In this document: piece after piece, positions 18,806-27,750 of the stretch
Numbering within the stretch: position 1 is the first letter of the stretch
Layout of the letters: every line of letters starts with the position of its first letter
Assembly (NCBI GenBank): GCA_964235605.1
Contig: CAXSCR010000019.1
Location: 1-63,161 of the forward strand
Length of the DNA stretch: 63,161 nucleotides
Direction: 5' to 3'
Source: DATCRE01 sp964235605
GTDB lineage: Bacteria; Bacteroidota; Bacteroidia; Cytophagales; Cyclobacteriaceae
The notes under the pieces: generated by a model
Databases searched by the model: none
Told to the model about the DNA's origin: nothing
Seen by the model: the letters and a program-made list of their open reading frames with translations, nothing else
Position numbers and translations under genes: made by a program

Positions 18806-19644
18806 CGGTTCAATACTTGAATGGTTTGTTCCAATGAATCCTGCTCTTGCTTCAAATTGCTTTTAACAATTGATACGTACGATAATTTTCTAAAGTCTTG
18901 AGACAACCTCACTTTTAAATCGTAGAATAAAGCTTCATTTTTAAGTTCAACTTTTTCTATAACCCCAATAGAAATATTTGGTGGAAATACAGCGTTGTAT
19001 CCAGAAGTCACAATAGTGTCTCCAACGAGTGGCTTCACATGTCTAGGCACAAATTTAAATTTAACAATATCAGGATCTAGACCATCCCATTGCGCTGTAC
19101 CGTAGTGGCCCGTACGTTTAAGTAGTGCCGAAACCATTACGTCTATATTTAATACTGAAGTAACAACACTATAGTGATTTGAAGCATTCTTTACTTTCCC
19201 TACTACTCCCAACGGACTTATAACCGCCATGCCATGCTCAACACCATCCGTTTTACCTTTATTTATAGTAATGAAGTTGGTAAATTGGTGAACGGAGTTG
19301 TTTACAACTTTTGCGCTAATGAATTCATAACGTTTTATAAGCGATGAGTCTTTAATTAAATTGACACCTGCTGATAAATTAAATTGCTGATTGTGCTGCT
19401 CTACGAGATTACGCAAATGCGCATTCTCCTCCGCCAGGGTACGATTGGTTTCCCGTAAGGAAACATATTCACGCACATCTTGTGAAAAAGAATTTAAGCC
19501 CGCTACAAAACTGTTGGATGAGTTGAAATACTGCGCTCCCTGATACTGATTGTTTTGCACGATCAGCCAGGCGCAAAACAACTGTAACAGCAGGAAAGTA
19601 AAAAATGCGCGGTATTGGTAAAGGAAATAAAATAGCCGCTCCAT
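18802..19644 (-). CDS. mreC: Rod shape-determining protein MreC
   Basis: The 280-residue protein has an N-terminal membrane segment (about 10-30), a coiled coil (about 60-90) and the periplasmic beta-barrel domain with KTDGVEHGMAVISPLGVVGKV and GDTIVTSGY. MreC links cytoplasmic MreB to PBP2 and activates it. The gap to mreB is 3 bp, and it overlaps mreD by 4 bp. Confidence 0.95.
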   Translation of the reverse strand: MERLFYFLYQYRAFFTFLLLQLFCAWLIVQNNQYQGAQYFNSSNSFVAGLNSFSQDVREYVSLRETNRTLAEENAHLRNLVEQHNQQFNLSAGVNLIKDSSLIKRYEFISAKVVNNSVHQFTNFITINKGKTDGVEHGMAVISPLGVVGKVKNASNHYSVVTSVLNIDVMVSALLKRTGHYGTAQWDGLDPDIVKFKFVPRHVKPLVGDTIVTSGYNAVFPPNISIGVIEKVELKNEALFYDLKVRLSQDFRKLSYVSIVKSNLKQEQDSLEQTIQVLNR

Positions 19645-19647
19645 GAA

Positions 19648-20673
19648 TTACGTCATCAATACAGCGCGGAATTGCTCCAAATTTTTCAATGTAACACCGG
19701 TACCACGTACCACGGCACGCAATGGATCATCGGCTACGTGTATTGGCAATTTTGTTTTTAAAGCCAAACGTTTATCTAACCCGCGCAGCAACGCGCCACC
19801 ACCAGTAAGATAAATACCACGCTCATAAATATCAGCTGAAAGCTCAGGTGGAGAAGTCTCTAATGCTTTAAGAACTGCTTCTTCTAATTTAGATACAGAC
19901 TTATCTAATGCGAACGCTATTTCTGAATAAGATATTTTGATAGTCTTTGGAATACCTGTCATTAAATCACGACCTCTGATTTCATAATCTTCTGGGCCAT
20001 TGTCAAGTTCTGTTAATGCTGAGCCTACTTCAATTTTAACACGTTCGGCAGAACGCTCACCAATTAATAAGTTGTGTTGGCGTCTCATATAGTCAAGGAT
20101 ATCACGATTAAATGTATCACCTGCTACACGTATAGATTGATCACACACAATTCCTGAAAGGGCGATAACAGCAATATCTGTTGTGCCTCCGCCAATATCA
20201 ACAATCATGTTGCCGATGGGTTGTTCTATATCTATACCTGTTCCAATGGCCGCGGCGATTGGTTCATATATCATGTAAACTTCTTTTGCGCCAGCATGTT
20301 CTGCAGAGTCGCGAACGGCACGTTTTTCAACTTCAGTAATTCCGGAAGGAATACAGATAACCATCCGATAAGAAGGTGGAAACAAGCGCTTGCCTGTATC
20401 AATCATTTTTATCAAACCGCGGATCATCATTTCAGCAGCTTGGAAATCGGCAATTACACCTTCTTTTAAAGGGCGAATAGTCTTGATGTGATCATGGGTC
20501 TTCTCGTGCATCTGCATGGCTTCGCGTCCAATGGCAAGCACGCGTTGATTAATTTTATCCATAGCAATTATGGAGGGCTCATCTACGACGATCTTATCTT
20601 TATAGATGATCAAGGTATTAGCAGTGCCAAGATCAATAGCAATGTCACTGGTGAAAAAATCAAAAAATCCCAT
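19648..20673 (-). CDS. mreB: Actin-like rod shape-determining protein MreB
   Basis: The 341-residue protein has all actin-fold nucleotide-binding motifs: IDLGTANTLIY (phosphate 1), VDIGGGTTDIAVI (phosphate 2) and LTGGGALLRGLDKRL (adenosine). It forms membrane filaments that guide cell-wall elongation. It is the first gene of the five-gene cell-shape operon. purH lies 184 bp upstream on the same strand. Confidence 0.98.
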   Translation of the reverse strand: MGFFDFFTSDIAIDLGTANTLIIYKDKIVVDEPSIIAMDKINQRVLAIGREAMQMHEKTHDHIKTIRPLKEGVIADFQAAEMMIRGLIKMIDTGKRLFPPSYRMVICIPSGITEVEKRAVRDSAEHAGAKEVYMIYEPIAAAIGTGIDIEQPIGNMIVDIGGGTTDIAVIALSGIVCDQSIRVAGDTFNRDILDYMRRQHNLLIGERSAERVKIEVGSALTELDNGPEDYEIRGRDLMTGIPKTIKISYSEIAFALDKSVSKLEEAVLKALETSPPELSADIYERGIYLTGGGALLRGLDKRLALKTKLPIHVADDPLRAVVRGTGVTLKNLEQFRAVLMT

Positions 20674-20857
20674 TTAGTGGTGACTAGTTTAAAAGTTAAT
20701 TGGCTTAGAAATGAAGTCCAGAAATATTCTGGTACGTATTTCCATTCAAGATACCAAAATATTGTTTTCTCCACGAAAAATGTAAGTTTTTTCCGTAAAT
20801 AGAAATTCTTTCTAGTAAACCCGAAAAATAGGACTCGCTTATCTTGAGTTTAAATTG

Positions 20858-22384
20858 TTAATGCTTGAAGTGTCTTACGCCAGTGAAGACCATCGCCATG
20901 TCATGCTGATCACAGAAGTTAATAGAGTCTTGATCTTTAACAGAACCACCTGGTTGTATCACCGCTTTGATGCCTTGCTTGTGTGCTATCTCAACACAAT
21001 CAGGGAAAGGAAAGAAAGCATCAGAAGCCATCACTGCATCTTGTAACGTAAACCCAAAGGCATGGGCCTTCTCTATGGCTTGTTTCAATGCATCTACACG
21101 TGAAGTTTGCCCAACACCACTAGCAATCAACTGACCATTGATAGCAAGAATGATGGTGTTTGACTTTGTGTGTTTACAGATTTTACTCGCGAATAAAAGT
21201 GCCTCCACATCTTGAGATAATGGCGCTCTCTTTGTTACTACTTTTAGATCTTCCTTAGCGTCTGTTTTTAAGTCGAGATCTTGTTCAATAACACCGTTCA
21301 ATATGCTTTTGAATTGCCTGGTCTCATTCAATTGTTGCTTTTGTAAAATGAGCATTCTGTTCTTTTTTACCTTCAAAAGCGCGAGTGCCTTTTCATCGTA
21401 AGATGGAGCAATTAGTATCTCAAAGAAAAGTTTATTGATCTCTTCAGCCGCGGCTTCATCTATTGTCTTGTTTGTTATCAGTACGCCGCCGAAAGCCGAG
21501 ATGGTATCTGCTTGAAAGGCTTTAAGGTAAGCTTCCTTTACGGAAGGCGCCGTTGCCACGCCACAAGCGTTGGTATGTTTAATAATTACAAAAGCTGTTT
21601 CACCCTCAAATTCATTTACAAGGTTCACAGCGGCATCAACATCCACTAAGTTATTATAAGATAGTTCCTTTCCGTTAAGCTGTTCAAATAGGCTATCTAA
21701 ATCGCCCAAGTATGTTCCCGTTTGATGTGGATTTTCGCCATAACGCAATGTTCTACCCTGTGAGATACTTTTCTTAAAGGTTGGGAATTTAAACTCACCG
21801 TTAAAGTAGTTAAAGATGGCTGAGTCATAGTGTGATGTAACATCAAAAGCCATAGCCGCGAACTTCTTGCGATCTAGCAAATCTGTCGAACAGTTTTTGG
21901 ATTGAAGAAGCGCTAACACTACACTATATTGATTACGTGAAGCCACTATTAAGACATCATCAAAATTCTTAGCAGCACCACGTATAAGTGAGATGCCGCC
22001 TATATCAATCTTCTCTATTATATCTTCTTCGCTACCACCTTTGGCAACTGTTTCTTCAAATGGATACAAGTCTACTATTACAATGTCAATAGGTACGATA
22101 TTGAATTCTGCTGCTTGCTTTACATCACCTGCATCTTCCCTTCTATATAAAATACCACCGAATACAGCGGGATGCAAAGTCTTTACGCGGCCTCCAAATA
22201 TTGAAGGATAACCCGTTAGCGTTTCAACCGGCGTTACTTTATAACCTAGTTTCTCAATAAAATCCTGAGTACCTCCCGTGCTTACAAACTCCACACCTTG
22301 CTTTCCTAAAAGATGTATAATTGGCTCAAGATTATCTTTATAAAAAACGGAAACTAATGCTCTGGTGATCTTGCGGTTGGCCAT
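20858..22384 (-). CDS. purH: Bifunctional AICAR transformylase/IMP cyclohydrolase
   Basis: The 508-residue enzyme performs the last two steps of IMP synthesis. The IMP cyclohydrolase (MGS-like) domain is about 1-130 (LVSVFYKDNLEPIIHLLGKQGVEFVSTGGT compressed into the usual motif), and the AICAR transformylase domain follows (LRYGENPHQTGTYLG, KHTNACGVA, DAFFPFPD). Full length. A weak -7-like element, CAAAAGTA on the plus strand at about 22409-22416, lies upstream without a matching -33 box. Confidence 0.97.
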   Translation of the reverse strand: MANRKITRALVSVFYKDNLEPIIHLLGKQGVEFVSTGGTQDFIEKLGYKVTPVETLTGYPSIFGGRVKTLHPAVFGGILYRREDAGDVKQAAEFNIVPIDIVIVDLYPFEETVAKGGSEEDIIEKIDIGGISLIRGAAKNFDDVLIVASRNQYSVVLALLQSKNCSTDLLDRKKFAAMAFDVTSHYDSAIFNYFNGEFKFPTFKKSISQGRTLRYGENPHQTGTYLGDLDSLFEQLNGKELSYNNLVDVDAAVNLVNEFEGETAFVIIKHTNACGVATAPSVKEAYLKAFQADTISAFGGVLITNKTIDEAAAEEINKLFFEILIAPSYDEKALALLKVKKNRMLILQKQQLNETRQFKSILNGVIEQDLDLKTDAKEDLKVVTKRAPLSQDVEALLFASKICKHTKSNTIILAINGQLIASGVGQTSRVDALKQAIEKAHAFGFTLQDAVMASDAFFPFPDCVEIAHKQGIKAVIQPGGSVKDQDSINFCDQHDMAMVFTGVRHFKH

Positions 22385-22579
22385 GGTGGTTAGATATTGA
22401 AAATGAGGTGCAAAAGTATGTTTTCGAGCACGATTTATGAAGTCCGTCGACTAATTATGTTACCCCCTAGAAGTATTATCCCGGTATAAAGGTTACGAAT
22501 TAGGTTTTTCAAACGTAACAAGTATATTTAAAAAACCATTAAATGAATACAGTTGAGATTATTCCTACAAATAAATATT

Positions 22580-22948
22580 ATGGACTGGAAAGTAGCAGGC
22601 TATTCAAGCCCACTGCTTTCATTTGCCTCATCATTGGCTCATGATATTGTAGGTACTGATATAGACTGTCAGTCAGAATCGTACATAGCTGAGCTTGTAA
22701 CTAAATTAATAGGCGAAGCAGAGAAAGTATTTCTTGTAGTGGTTGCCGACAGCAATTCTCTTCCATTAGGTGCGGGGCTCACAGTTTTAAATCAACTTAT
22801 AAGGTCGAAAGACAAAGTACATCTTGCCCTGCTATCTGGCGAGCATGCTATGGCGGAAAAAATGTTAACGCCCCTTCAAGAAAATTTCAAGAAACAAAAT
22901 GATGAGGTTTTAATAAGGAAGCTGATCAAGCAGTTTGCATACTGCTAA
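22580..22948 (+). CDS. Small conserved protein of unknown function
   Basis: The ATG at 22580 opens a 122-residue protein (MDWKVAGYSSPLLSFASSLA ... LIKQFAYC); a TTG at 22553 would add nine residues. It has an alpha/beta pattern with a hydrophobic strand KVFLVVVADS near the middle and no signal peptide. A second frame from the ATG at 22543 runs 33 codons over the same start and also looks weakly protein-like, so the true start is not certain. It converges with the omega-amidase gene, with 9 bp between stops. I do not recognise a family. Confidence 0.6.
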   Translation: MDWKVAGYSSPLLSFASSLAHDIVGTDIDCQSESYIAELVTKLIGEAEKVFLVVVADSNSLPLGAGLTVLNQLIRSKDKVHLALLSGEHAMAEKMLTPLQENFKKQNDEVLIRKLIKQFAYC

Positions 22949-22957
22949 GTCATTCTA

Positions 22958-23782
22958 TTACAGAATATGATCTTCCATCTGTTCAAACTCGATACTAAAC
23001 TCATCTGCATCATAATAAGCAGGGAATTTATCTCTGAATGAATGTAGCGAGTTAGCGCTAATCTCTGTGGTTCTTACAGTCTCAGAGCTTTCTATAGAAA
23101 AGATGTTATCCCCCTTCGGACTGATAATTGAAGAATGACCATTATACTCAATGTCATTTCCATCGATACCTACACGATTAACACCTACCACATAACTTAG
23201 ATTTTCAATAGCACGTGCTTTAAGCAACGTATCCCAAGCATTGACTCTGATTTGCGGCCAGTTAGCCACATATATCATCAAGTCAAAATTCATTTTTTTT
23301 GTACTCGCATCCCAGCGGTTTCTACTCCATACAGGGAAGCGCAAATCATAACAGATAAGCGGGCAAATTCTCCAGCCTTTCCAGGTTGAAACCAATAAGC
23401 TTTCACCTTGTGAATACGTTTTATGCTCATTTGCCATACGGAATAAATGGCGTTTATCGTACGTCTTGAAATTTCCGCCTGGCTCCATCCATACTAACCG
23501 ATTGTAAAAGCGGTCGTGTATTTTCGCTATAAAACTGCCAAGAATTAGCGCACCGGTTTGATCGGCCATCTGTTTCATCCACTTGGTTGTGCGCATATTC
23601 ATGTGCTCAGCCAGCTTAGATGCTGCCATACTAAAACCAGTTGTAAACATTTCGGGCAACACTATCACATCGGTAGATGTGCCGCTAATTTGCCATATCT
23701 TCTCTTCGAACATAGCCAAATTGGCTTCTATGTCCTCCCAGTGTAGATCTGACTGAATCAGAGTGATCTTTAAGTCCTGCAT
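22958..23782 (-). CDS. Nitrilase-superfamily omega-amidase (YafV-like)
   Basis: The 274-residue protein has the full catalytic triad of the nitrilase superfamily: E44 (VLPEMFTTGF), K110 (TYDKRHLF) and C144 (LICYDLRFP). The motifs and length match the YafV/Nit2 omega-amidases, which hydrolyse 2-oxoglutaramate or 2-oxosuccinamate formed by glutamine or methionine transaminases. A methionine aminotransferase-type gene lies nearby at 25246-26397, which fits a methionine-salvage pairing, though the chitinase gene separates them. Confidence 0.92.
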   Translation of the reverse strand: MQDLKITLIQSDLHWEDIEANLAMFEEKIWQISGTSTDVIVLPEMFTTGFSMAASKLAEHMNMRTTKWMKQMADQTGALILGSFIAKIHDRFYNRLVWMEPGGNFKTYDKRHLFRMANEHKTYSQGESLLVSTWKGWRICPLICYDLRFPVWSRNRWDASTKKMNFDLMIYVANWPQIRVNAWDTLLKARAIENLSYVVGVNRVGIDGNDIEYNGHSSIISPKGDNIFSIESSETVRTTEISANSLHSFRDKFPAYYDADEFSIEFEQMEDHIL

Positions 23783-23952
23783 TGTTATTCCCTCAATTTC
23801 AAATGCAAAGAAAAGAAATCAAAGGGTAAATGTGAAAGTCTTTTTCTGCTTAAGAAACAAAAGATGCTTTGCAGGCTTGAATGGTGGATAATTTTCTAAA
23901 AAATTTTAATTCTCAGGTTTTTAAACAAATTTATTAAGTCGATATAAAATTG

Positions 23953-23978
23953 TATAAATGTGTTCGCACACATTTATA
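23953..23978. promoter_or_regulatory. Perfect 11-bp inverted repeat upstream of the chitinase gene
   Basis: TATAAATGTGT, a 4-base spacer TCGC, then ACACATTTATA form a perfect palindrome whose end is 21 bp before the chitinase ATG. It could be an operator for a dimeric regulator or a leader hairpin at the ribosome-binding region. There is no U run, so it is not a terminator. Confidence 0.65.
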
Positions 23979-23999
23979 TATTGTGTCAAATTCAGAACT

Positions 24000-25244
24000 A
24001 TGAAACAAATCTACCTAGCCTTTCTCCTTTTAATAAACATGGGGGTTTCAAACGCCCAAACGTGCGAACTATATATTGGCGGTTATATACCCTACTATAG
24101 AAGTTCAGCCTCAGTTGATTACACAAAACTATCCCACGTTTTTTATGCTTTTGCCTCTACCAGTCCAGAAGGTATTTTAACCGTTAGCAATGAAGCCGAG
24201 TTTGAAACATTTAAAACTGCTTCTATAGGCAAGCAACGATTTCTTAGTTTAGGTGGTGGCGGCGATAATTCGTTTGGTCCTATGGCCTCTTCTTCGCAGT
24301 CAATATCAACACTTGCACAAAATTGTGTTGCGTTTTGTAAGGCAAATGATCTCGAAGGAATAGATGTGGATTGGGAAGGAATAACGACACCTGCTGATAG
24401 TGTTAAATTTGGAAATTTTGTTCGTGAGCTAGGCGCACAATTGCATGGAAAGGATTTAAAGCTTGTTATAACCATTGGCTTTGGGAGCTGGAGTGGAGAT
24501 CATTATAATTTGGGCGCTATCAAAAACGCAGATTGGATTCAGCTCATGGTTTATGATCAAACCGGAACATGGGGCGATAGTCCTTATGGCAATCATGCCT
24601 CCTACCAACATATGCTAGATGCGATTGATTATTGGACTAACCGTGGCTATACCGATCTCTCTAAAATGGTTATTGGAATGCCTTTCTATGGCTACAGATT
24701 TAATTCTGATTCAGGCGGAAATGCTACCGCTGTTACGTATGAGCAAATTGTAACCGATAATCCGAACTTGAATTGCGACATAGACGAAGTAGGCCTAACT
24801 GTTTTCAACGGCCCTACTACAATTCGTGAAAAAGTACTATATGTTAAAGAGCATGGATTAAAAGGTGTTATGATCTGGGAATTAGGACAAGATATTAGTT
24901 CAACGGAAGAGAAGTCATTATTGAATGCTGTTAGTAAAGCAGCGTGCGGAGAAGGGCCTTCTTGTGTTGATGATGTGATCTCAGCGGTTTCTAAAACAAC
25001 AGAAGAAAAAATTATTGTTACGAATCCGATTCAAAACGCTTTAAGGATTACTGCTCAAAACTCAAACGATAAAATTTACAAAGTAGAGCTTATTGATAAT
25101 CTTGGAAGAGTTACGGCGACAAAACAAAATCAATCTGCTGAAAATAACGACGAGCTAAACGTGTCAACACAAGCGCCAGGTATTTACTTTTTACGTGTTA
25201 CACTTCAACATGAAACTATCTTAAAGAGAGTGATTAAGATTTAA
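24000..25244 (+). CDS. Secreted GH18 chitinase with type IX sorting domain
   Basis: The start at 24000 (MKQIYLAFLLLINMGVSNAQ) gives a proper signal peptide; the longer frame does not. The mature enzyme is a glycoside hydrolase family 18 domain (about 22-315) with the catalytic motif D122-V-D124-W-E126, where E126 is the proton donor. The last 80 residues (IVTNPIQNALRITAQ ... LKRVIKI) form a type A sorting domain, so it should leave the cell through the type IX system. It probably cuts chitin or another beta-1,4-GlcNAc polymer; cell-wall or endo-beta-GlcNAc substrates are alternatives. Total length is 414 residues. Confidence 0.92.
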   Translation: MKQIYLAFLLLINMGVSNAQTCELYIGGYIPYYRSSASVDYTKLSHVFYAFASTSPEGILTVSNEAEFETFKTASIGKQRFLSLGGGGDNSFGPMASSSQSISTLAQNCVAFCKANDLEGIDVDWEGITTPADSVKFGNFVRELGAQLHGKDLKLVITIGFGSWSGDHYNLGAIKNADWIQLMVYDQTGTWGDSPYGNHASYQHMLDAIDYWTNRGYTDLSKMVIGMPFYGYRFNSDSGGNATAVTYEQIVTDNPNLNCDIDEVGLTVFNGPTTIREKVLYVKEHGLKGVMIWELGQDISSTEEKSLLNAVSKAACGEGPSCVDDVISAVSKTTEEKIIVTNPIQNALRITAQNSNDKIYKVELIDNLGRVTATKQNQSAENNDELNVSTQAPGIYFLRVTLQHETILKRVIKI

Positions 25245-25245
25245 G

Positions 25246-26397
25246 TTATAAGGCGCGAAGAATCTTTCCAGCTTTTTCAAGTGTCTCCTCCTTCTTAGCA
25301 AAACAGAAGCGAAGCAATTTGTTATCGCTTTTGTCTTTGTAAAAAACAGAAATAGGAATAGATGCTACTTTAAAGTTTTTGGTAAGATCTTCCGCCATTT
25401 CCATATCGGGTTTATCTGAAATGTTTTTATAGGAGAGTAGCTGGAAATAGGATCCATGACAAGGCATGGGTTCGAAAGAGGAGCCTTTGATTTGATCTAA
25501 AAAGAAATCACGTTTTTTCTGATAGAAGGCACCAAGATTAATGTAGTGCTCAGGGTATTTTAAATATTCCGAAAGCGCCCATTGTGTAGGTGTATTCACG
25601 CTAAACACCATGAATTGATGTGTCTTTCTAACCTCACGCGTCAAATACTCCGGCGCGACAACATAACCCGTCTTCCAACCTGTTGCATGAAAGGTCTTAC
25701 CGAATGAGAAGACCGCTAAACTTCGCTGTGCTAACACCGATGAAGTAAGCACACTATAATGTGGCGTTTCATCAAAAATCAATCGCTCATACACCTCATC
25801 ACTTAATACCAGTAGATTATTTTGTACTGCAATATCTTCTAACGCCTGTAAATCAGATTTATTAAACACGGCACCACTTGGATTATGGGGTGTATTAACA
25901 ATAATCATTTTGGTTTTAGCCGTAATTCTAGATCGAACATAGTTCCAATCAATTGAGAAATCTGGATACTTTAAGTTGATTTGAACTGAGATACCTCCGT
26001 TAAGACGTATTGCAGGATCATAGCTATCATACGCCGGATCGAAAAGAATAACTTCATCACCAGGACTTATAAACGCTGAGATAATTGCAAAAATAGCCTG
26101 CGTACCGCCCGATGTCACGGTGATGTCAGTATCAGGATTAGTTTTATGTTGATACGTTTCTAAAATTACCTTTGAAATTACCTCTCGCAATGCAGGCAAA
26201 CCAGGCATTGGCGCATACTGGTTATTGCCTTCAAGCATATATTGATAAACGAGCTGAATCAGTTTTTCATCAACTGCAAAATCAGGAAAGCCCTGCGATA
26301 AATTGATGGCCCCATGCTCCACTGCCATCTTCGACATAATGGAAAAAATAGATGTATCAATATCAGGTAGTCTTGACTGAATTGATATGAGGTCCAT
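25246..26397 (-). CDS. PLP-dependent methionine aminotransferase (YbdL-like)
   Basis: The ATG at 26397 (MDLISIQSRLPDIDTSIFSIMSKMAVEHGAI compressed to its first part) gives the normal class I/II N-terminus of 383 residues and removes an overlap with def. INLSQGFPDF, the NTPHNPSG motif and the Schiff-base lysine in SFGKTFHATGWK are present. The pattern matches YbdL/KAT-type enzymes acting on methionine, glutamine or kynurenine. With the nearby omega-amidase it could drive methionine salvage by transamination. Confidence 0.88.
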   Translation of the reverse strand: MDLISIQSRLPDIDTSIFSIMSKMAVEHGAINLSQGFPDFAVDEKLIQLVYQYMLEGNNQYAPMPGLPALREVISKVILETYQHKTNPDTDITVTSGGTQAIFAIISAFISPGDEVILFDPAYDSYDPAIRLNGGISVQINLKYPDFSIDWNYVRSRITAKTKMIIVNTPHNPSGAVFNKSDLQALEDIAVQNNLLVLSDEVYERLIFDETPHYSVLTSSVLAQRSLAVFSFGKTFHATGWKTGYVVAPEYLTREVRKTHQFMVFSVNTPTQWALSEYLKYPEHYINLGAFYQKKRDFFLDQIKGSSFEPMPCHGSYFQLLSYKNISDKPDMEMAEDLTKNFKVASIPISVFYKDKSDNKLLRFCFAKKEETLEKAGKILRAL

Positions 26398-26428
26398 ATG
26401 TAGCGTAGGCTTAGCGGGCGTATGTATG

Positions 26429-26983
26429 TTACTTCTTGAGTGGTGCAGCAATACGGTATTCCGTATCGACCTTACCTTTAGTTATATCAGTAAGTTTTCC
26501 TTTAAGCATCCGCTTTTTTAACGGCGTTAGATAATCGATGAAGAGTTTACCTTCTATATGATCGTACTCATGCTGAATAATTCTGGCTTTCATACCTGAA
26601 TACTCTTCTTCATGTAGATTCCAGTTTTCGTCATAGTAACGAATCGTTAAGATCGCCTTACGGGATATTTTTTCGCGTATGTTGGGAATACTTAAACAGC
26701 CTTCTTCAAACTCCCACGGAGTGCCAGCTTCACTTATTATCTCAGGGTTAACAAAAACCTTTTTAAAGTCCTCCATTCCCGGCTCGTCATCAAGGGGAGC
26801 ACCATCGGCGATAAATATGCGTATGGCTTTTCCGATCTGCGGAGCTGCTAGTCCGATACCTTGGGCGCCGTACATGGTTTCAAACATGTTTGAGATTAAA
26901 TCAGTAAGATCGGTTCCTTTCTCGATATCCTTAGCGCGCTGACGCAATACAGCGTCTCCGTACATTACAATGGGTAAAATCAT
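26429..26983 (-). CDS. def: Peptide deformylase
   Basis: The 184-residue metalloenzyme removes the formyl group from nascent proteins. The three motifs are intact: GIGLAAPQIG, EGCLSIP (metal-binding Cys) and QHEYDHIEG (two His ligands and the catalytic Glu). A -7-like element (CAAAGTTA on the plus strand, 26989-26996) lies next to the start without a clear -33 box. Confidence 0.97.
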   Translation of the reverse strand: MILPIVMYGDAVLRQRAKDIEKGTDLTDLISNMFETMYGAQGIGLAAPQIGKAIRIFIADGAPLDDEPGMEDFKKVFVNPEIISEAGTPWEFEEGCLSIPNIREKISRKAILTIRYYDENWNLHEEEYSGMKARIIQHEYDHIEGKLFIDYLTPLKKRMLKGKLTDITKGKVDTEYRIAAPLKK

Positions 26984-27063
26984 GGGCGCAAAGTTAATGG
27001 TTCTTTTAAATAGTCACAGACCATGGTCAACTGGGTGAGGTACTTTTTTTTGTGAAGGTGTAA

Positions 27064-27087
27064 AGTCCACGGTCCACGGTCGACAGT
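27064..27087. repeat. 24-bp interspersed repeat, copy 2 (inverted)
   Basis: This is the reverse-complement copy of the 24-mer at 1747-1770, with one mismatch. It lies in the gap between ruvX and def. Confidence 0.8.
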
Positions 27088-27111
27088 GGGTTAGGGTAAA
27101 TTGACGGGATA

Positions 27112-27531
27112 TTATCTAAAGCTTTGGGATTCCAGGAACGATTGGAGGATTATGGTGGCGCTAATTTTATCAACATTCCATTTATCTTGACGGGCTTTCT
27201 TTTTCATGCCGCCGTCAATCATGGCGCGCTTAGCCATTGATGTTGTGAAACGTTCATCAGCAAGGTGGACGGGCTTATCGGGGAAAACTTTTTTCAATTC
27301 GATAATAAACTTACGCACGAGCGGTGCCGTCTCCGAGTCTTCGTTCATCAGGGTTTTAGGCATTCCCACTACAAACTCGTCAACCGTTTCTTTGAGTAGA
27401 TATGCTTTTAGAAAATTTAAAAGCTCGTGTGTGGCAACTGTTTCTAGCGGTGTTGCTATAATGCGTAAAGGGTCAGTTACGGCAATGCCGGTTCTTTTTT
27501 TTCCGTAGTCAATAGCCAATGCGCGTCCCAA
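27112..27531 (-). CDS. ruvX: Holliday junction resolvase-like YqgF/RuvX
   Basis: The 139-residue RNase H-fold protein has LAIDYGKKRTGIAVTDPLRI at the start, VVGMPKTL in the middle and DERFTTSMAKR near the end. The acidic residues of these motifs form the nuclease site. The family processes pre-16S rRNA (YqgF) and was first described as a putative Holliday junction resolvase. Full length. Confidence 0.94.
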   Translation of the reverse strand: MGRALAIDYGKKRTGIAVTDPLRIIATPLETVATHELLNFLKAYLLKETVDEFVVGMPKTLMNEDSETAPLVRKFIIELKKVFPDKPVHLADERFTTSMAKRAMIDGGMKKKARQDKWNVDKISATIILQSFLESQSFR

Positions 27532-27543
27532 TAATATATTTAT

Positions 27544-27702
27544 TTAGTCAGTTATAAAGATAGATTGCATGAAACGCGTAACACTATTAATTAGCATTTT
27601 GTAAGGTAGCACCATATTCACCATTAGGATTGTGGGTATGGCGTAAATGTTCATGATCTCGCTTACATGTCCGAATAAAATACAATACAAAATAAAGGTC
27701 AC
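27544..27702 (-). CDS. Possible small membrane peptide or remnant
   Basis: From a GTG at 27702 an open frame encodes 52 hydrophobic residues in two likely membrane segments (TFILYCILFGHV and IYAIPTILMVNMVLPYKMLI), stopping 12 bp before ruvX. It is the only coding-like signal in this 219-bp gap. It may be a small membrane protein, the end of a decayed transporter, or chance. I do not recognise it. Confidence 0.3.
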   Translation of the reverse strand: MTFILYCILFGHVSEIMNIYAIPTILMVNMVLPYKMLINSVTRFMQSIFITD

Positions 27703-27750
27703 GGCAACATTGTTACCGATAACCCTTTTGGGTTAGGTGGAATTTGGTTC

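Noticed and set aside
22543..22644. Alternative short frame MNTVEIIPTNKYYGLESSRL
   Set aside because: It stops after 33 codons; the frame from 22580 is longer and has a regular alpha/beta pattern.
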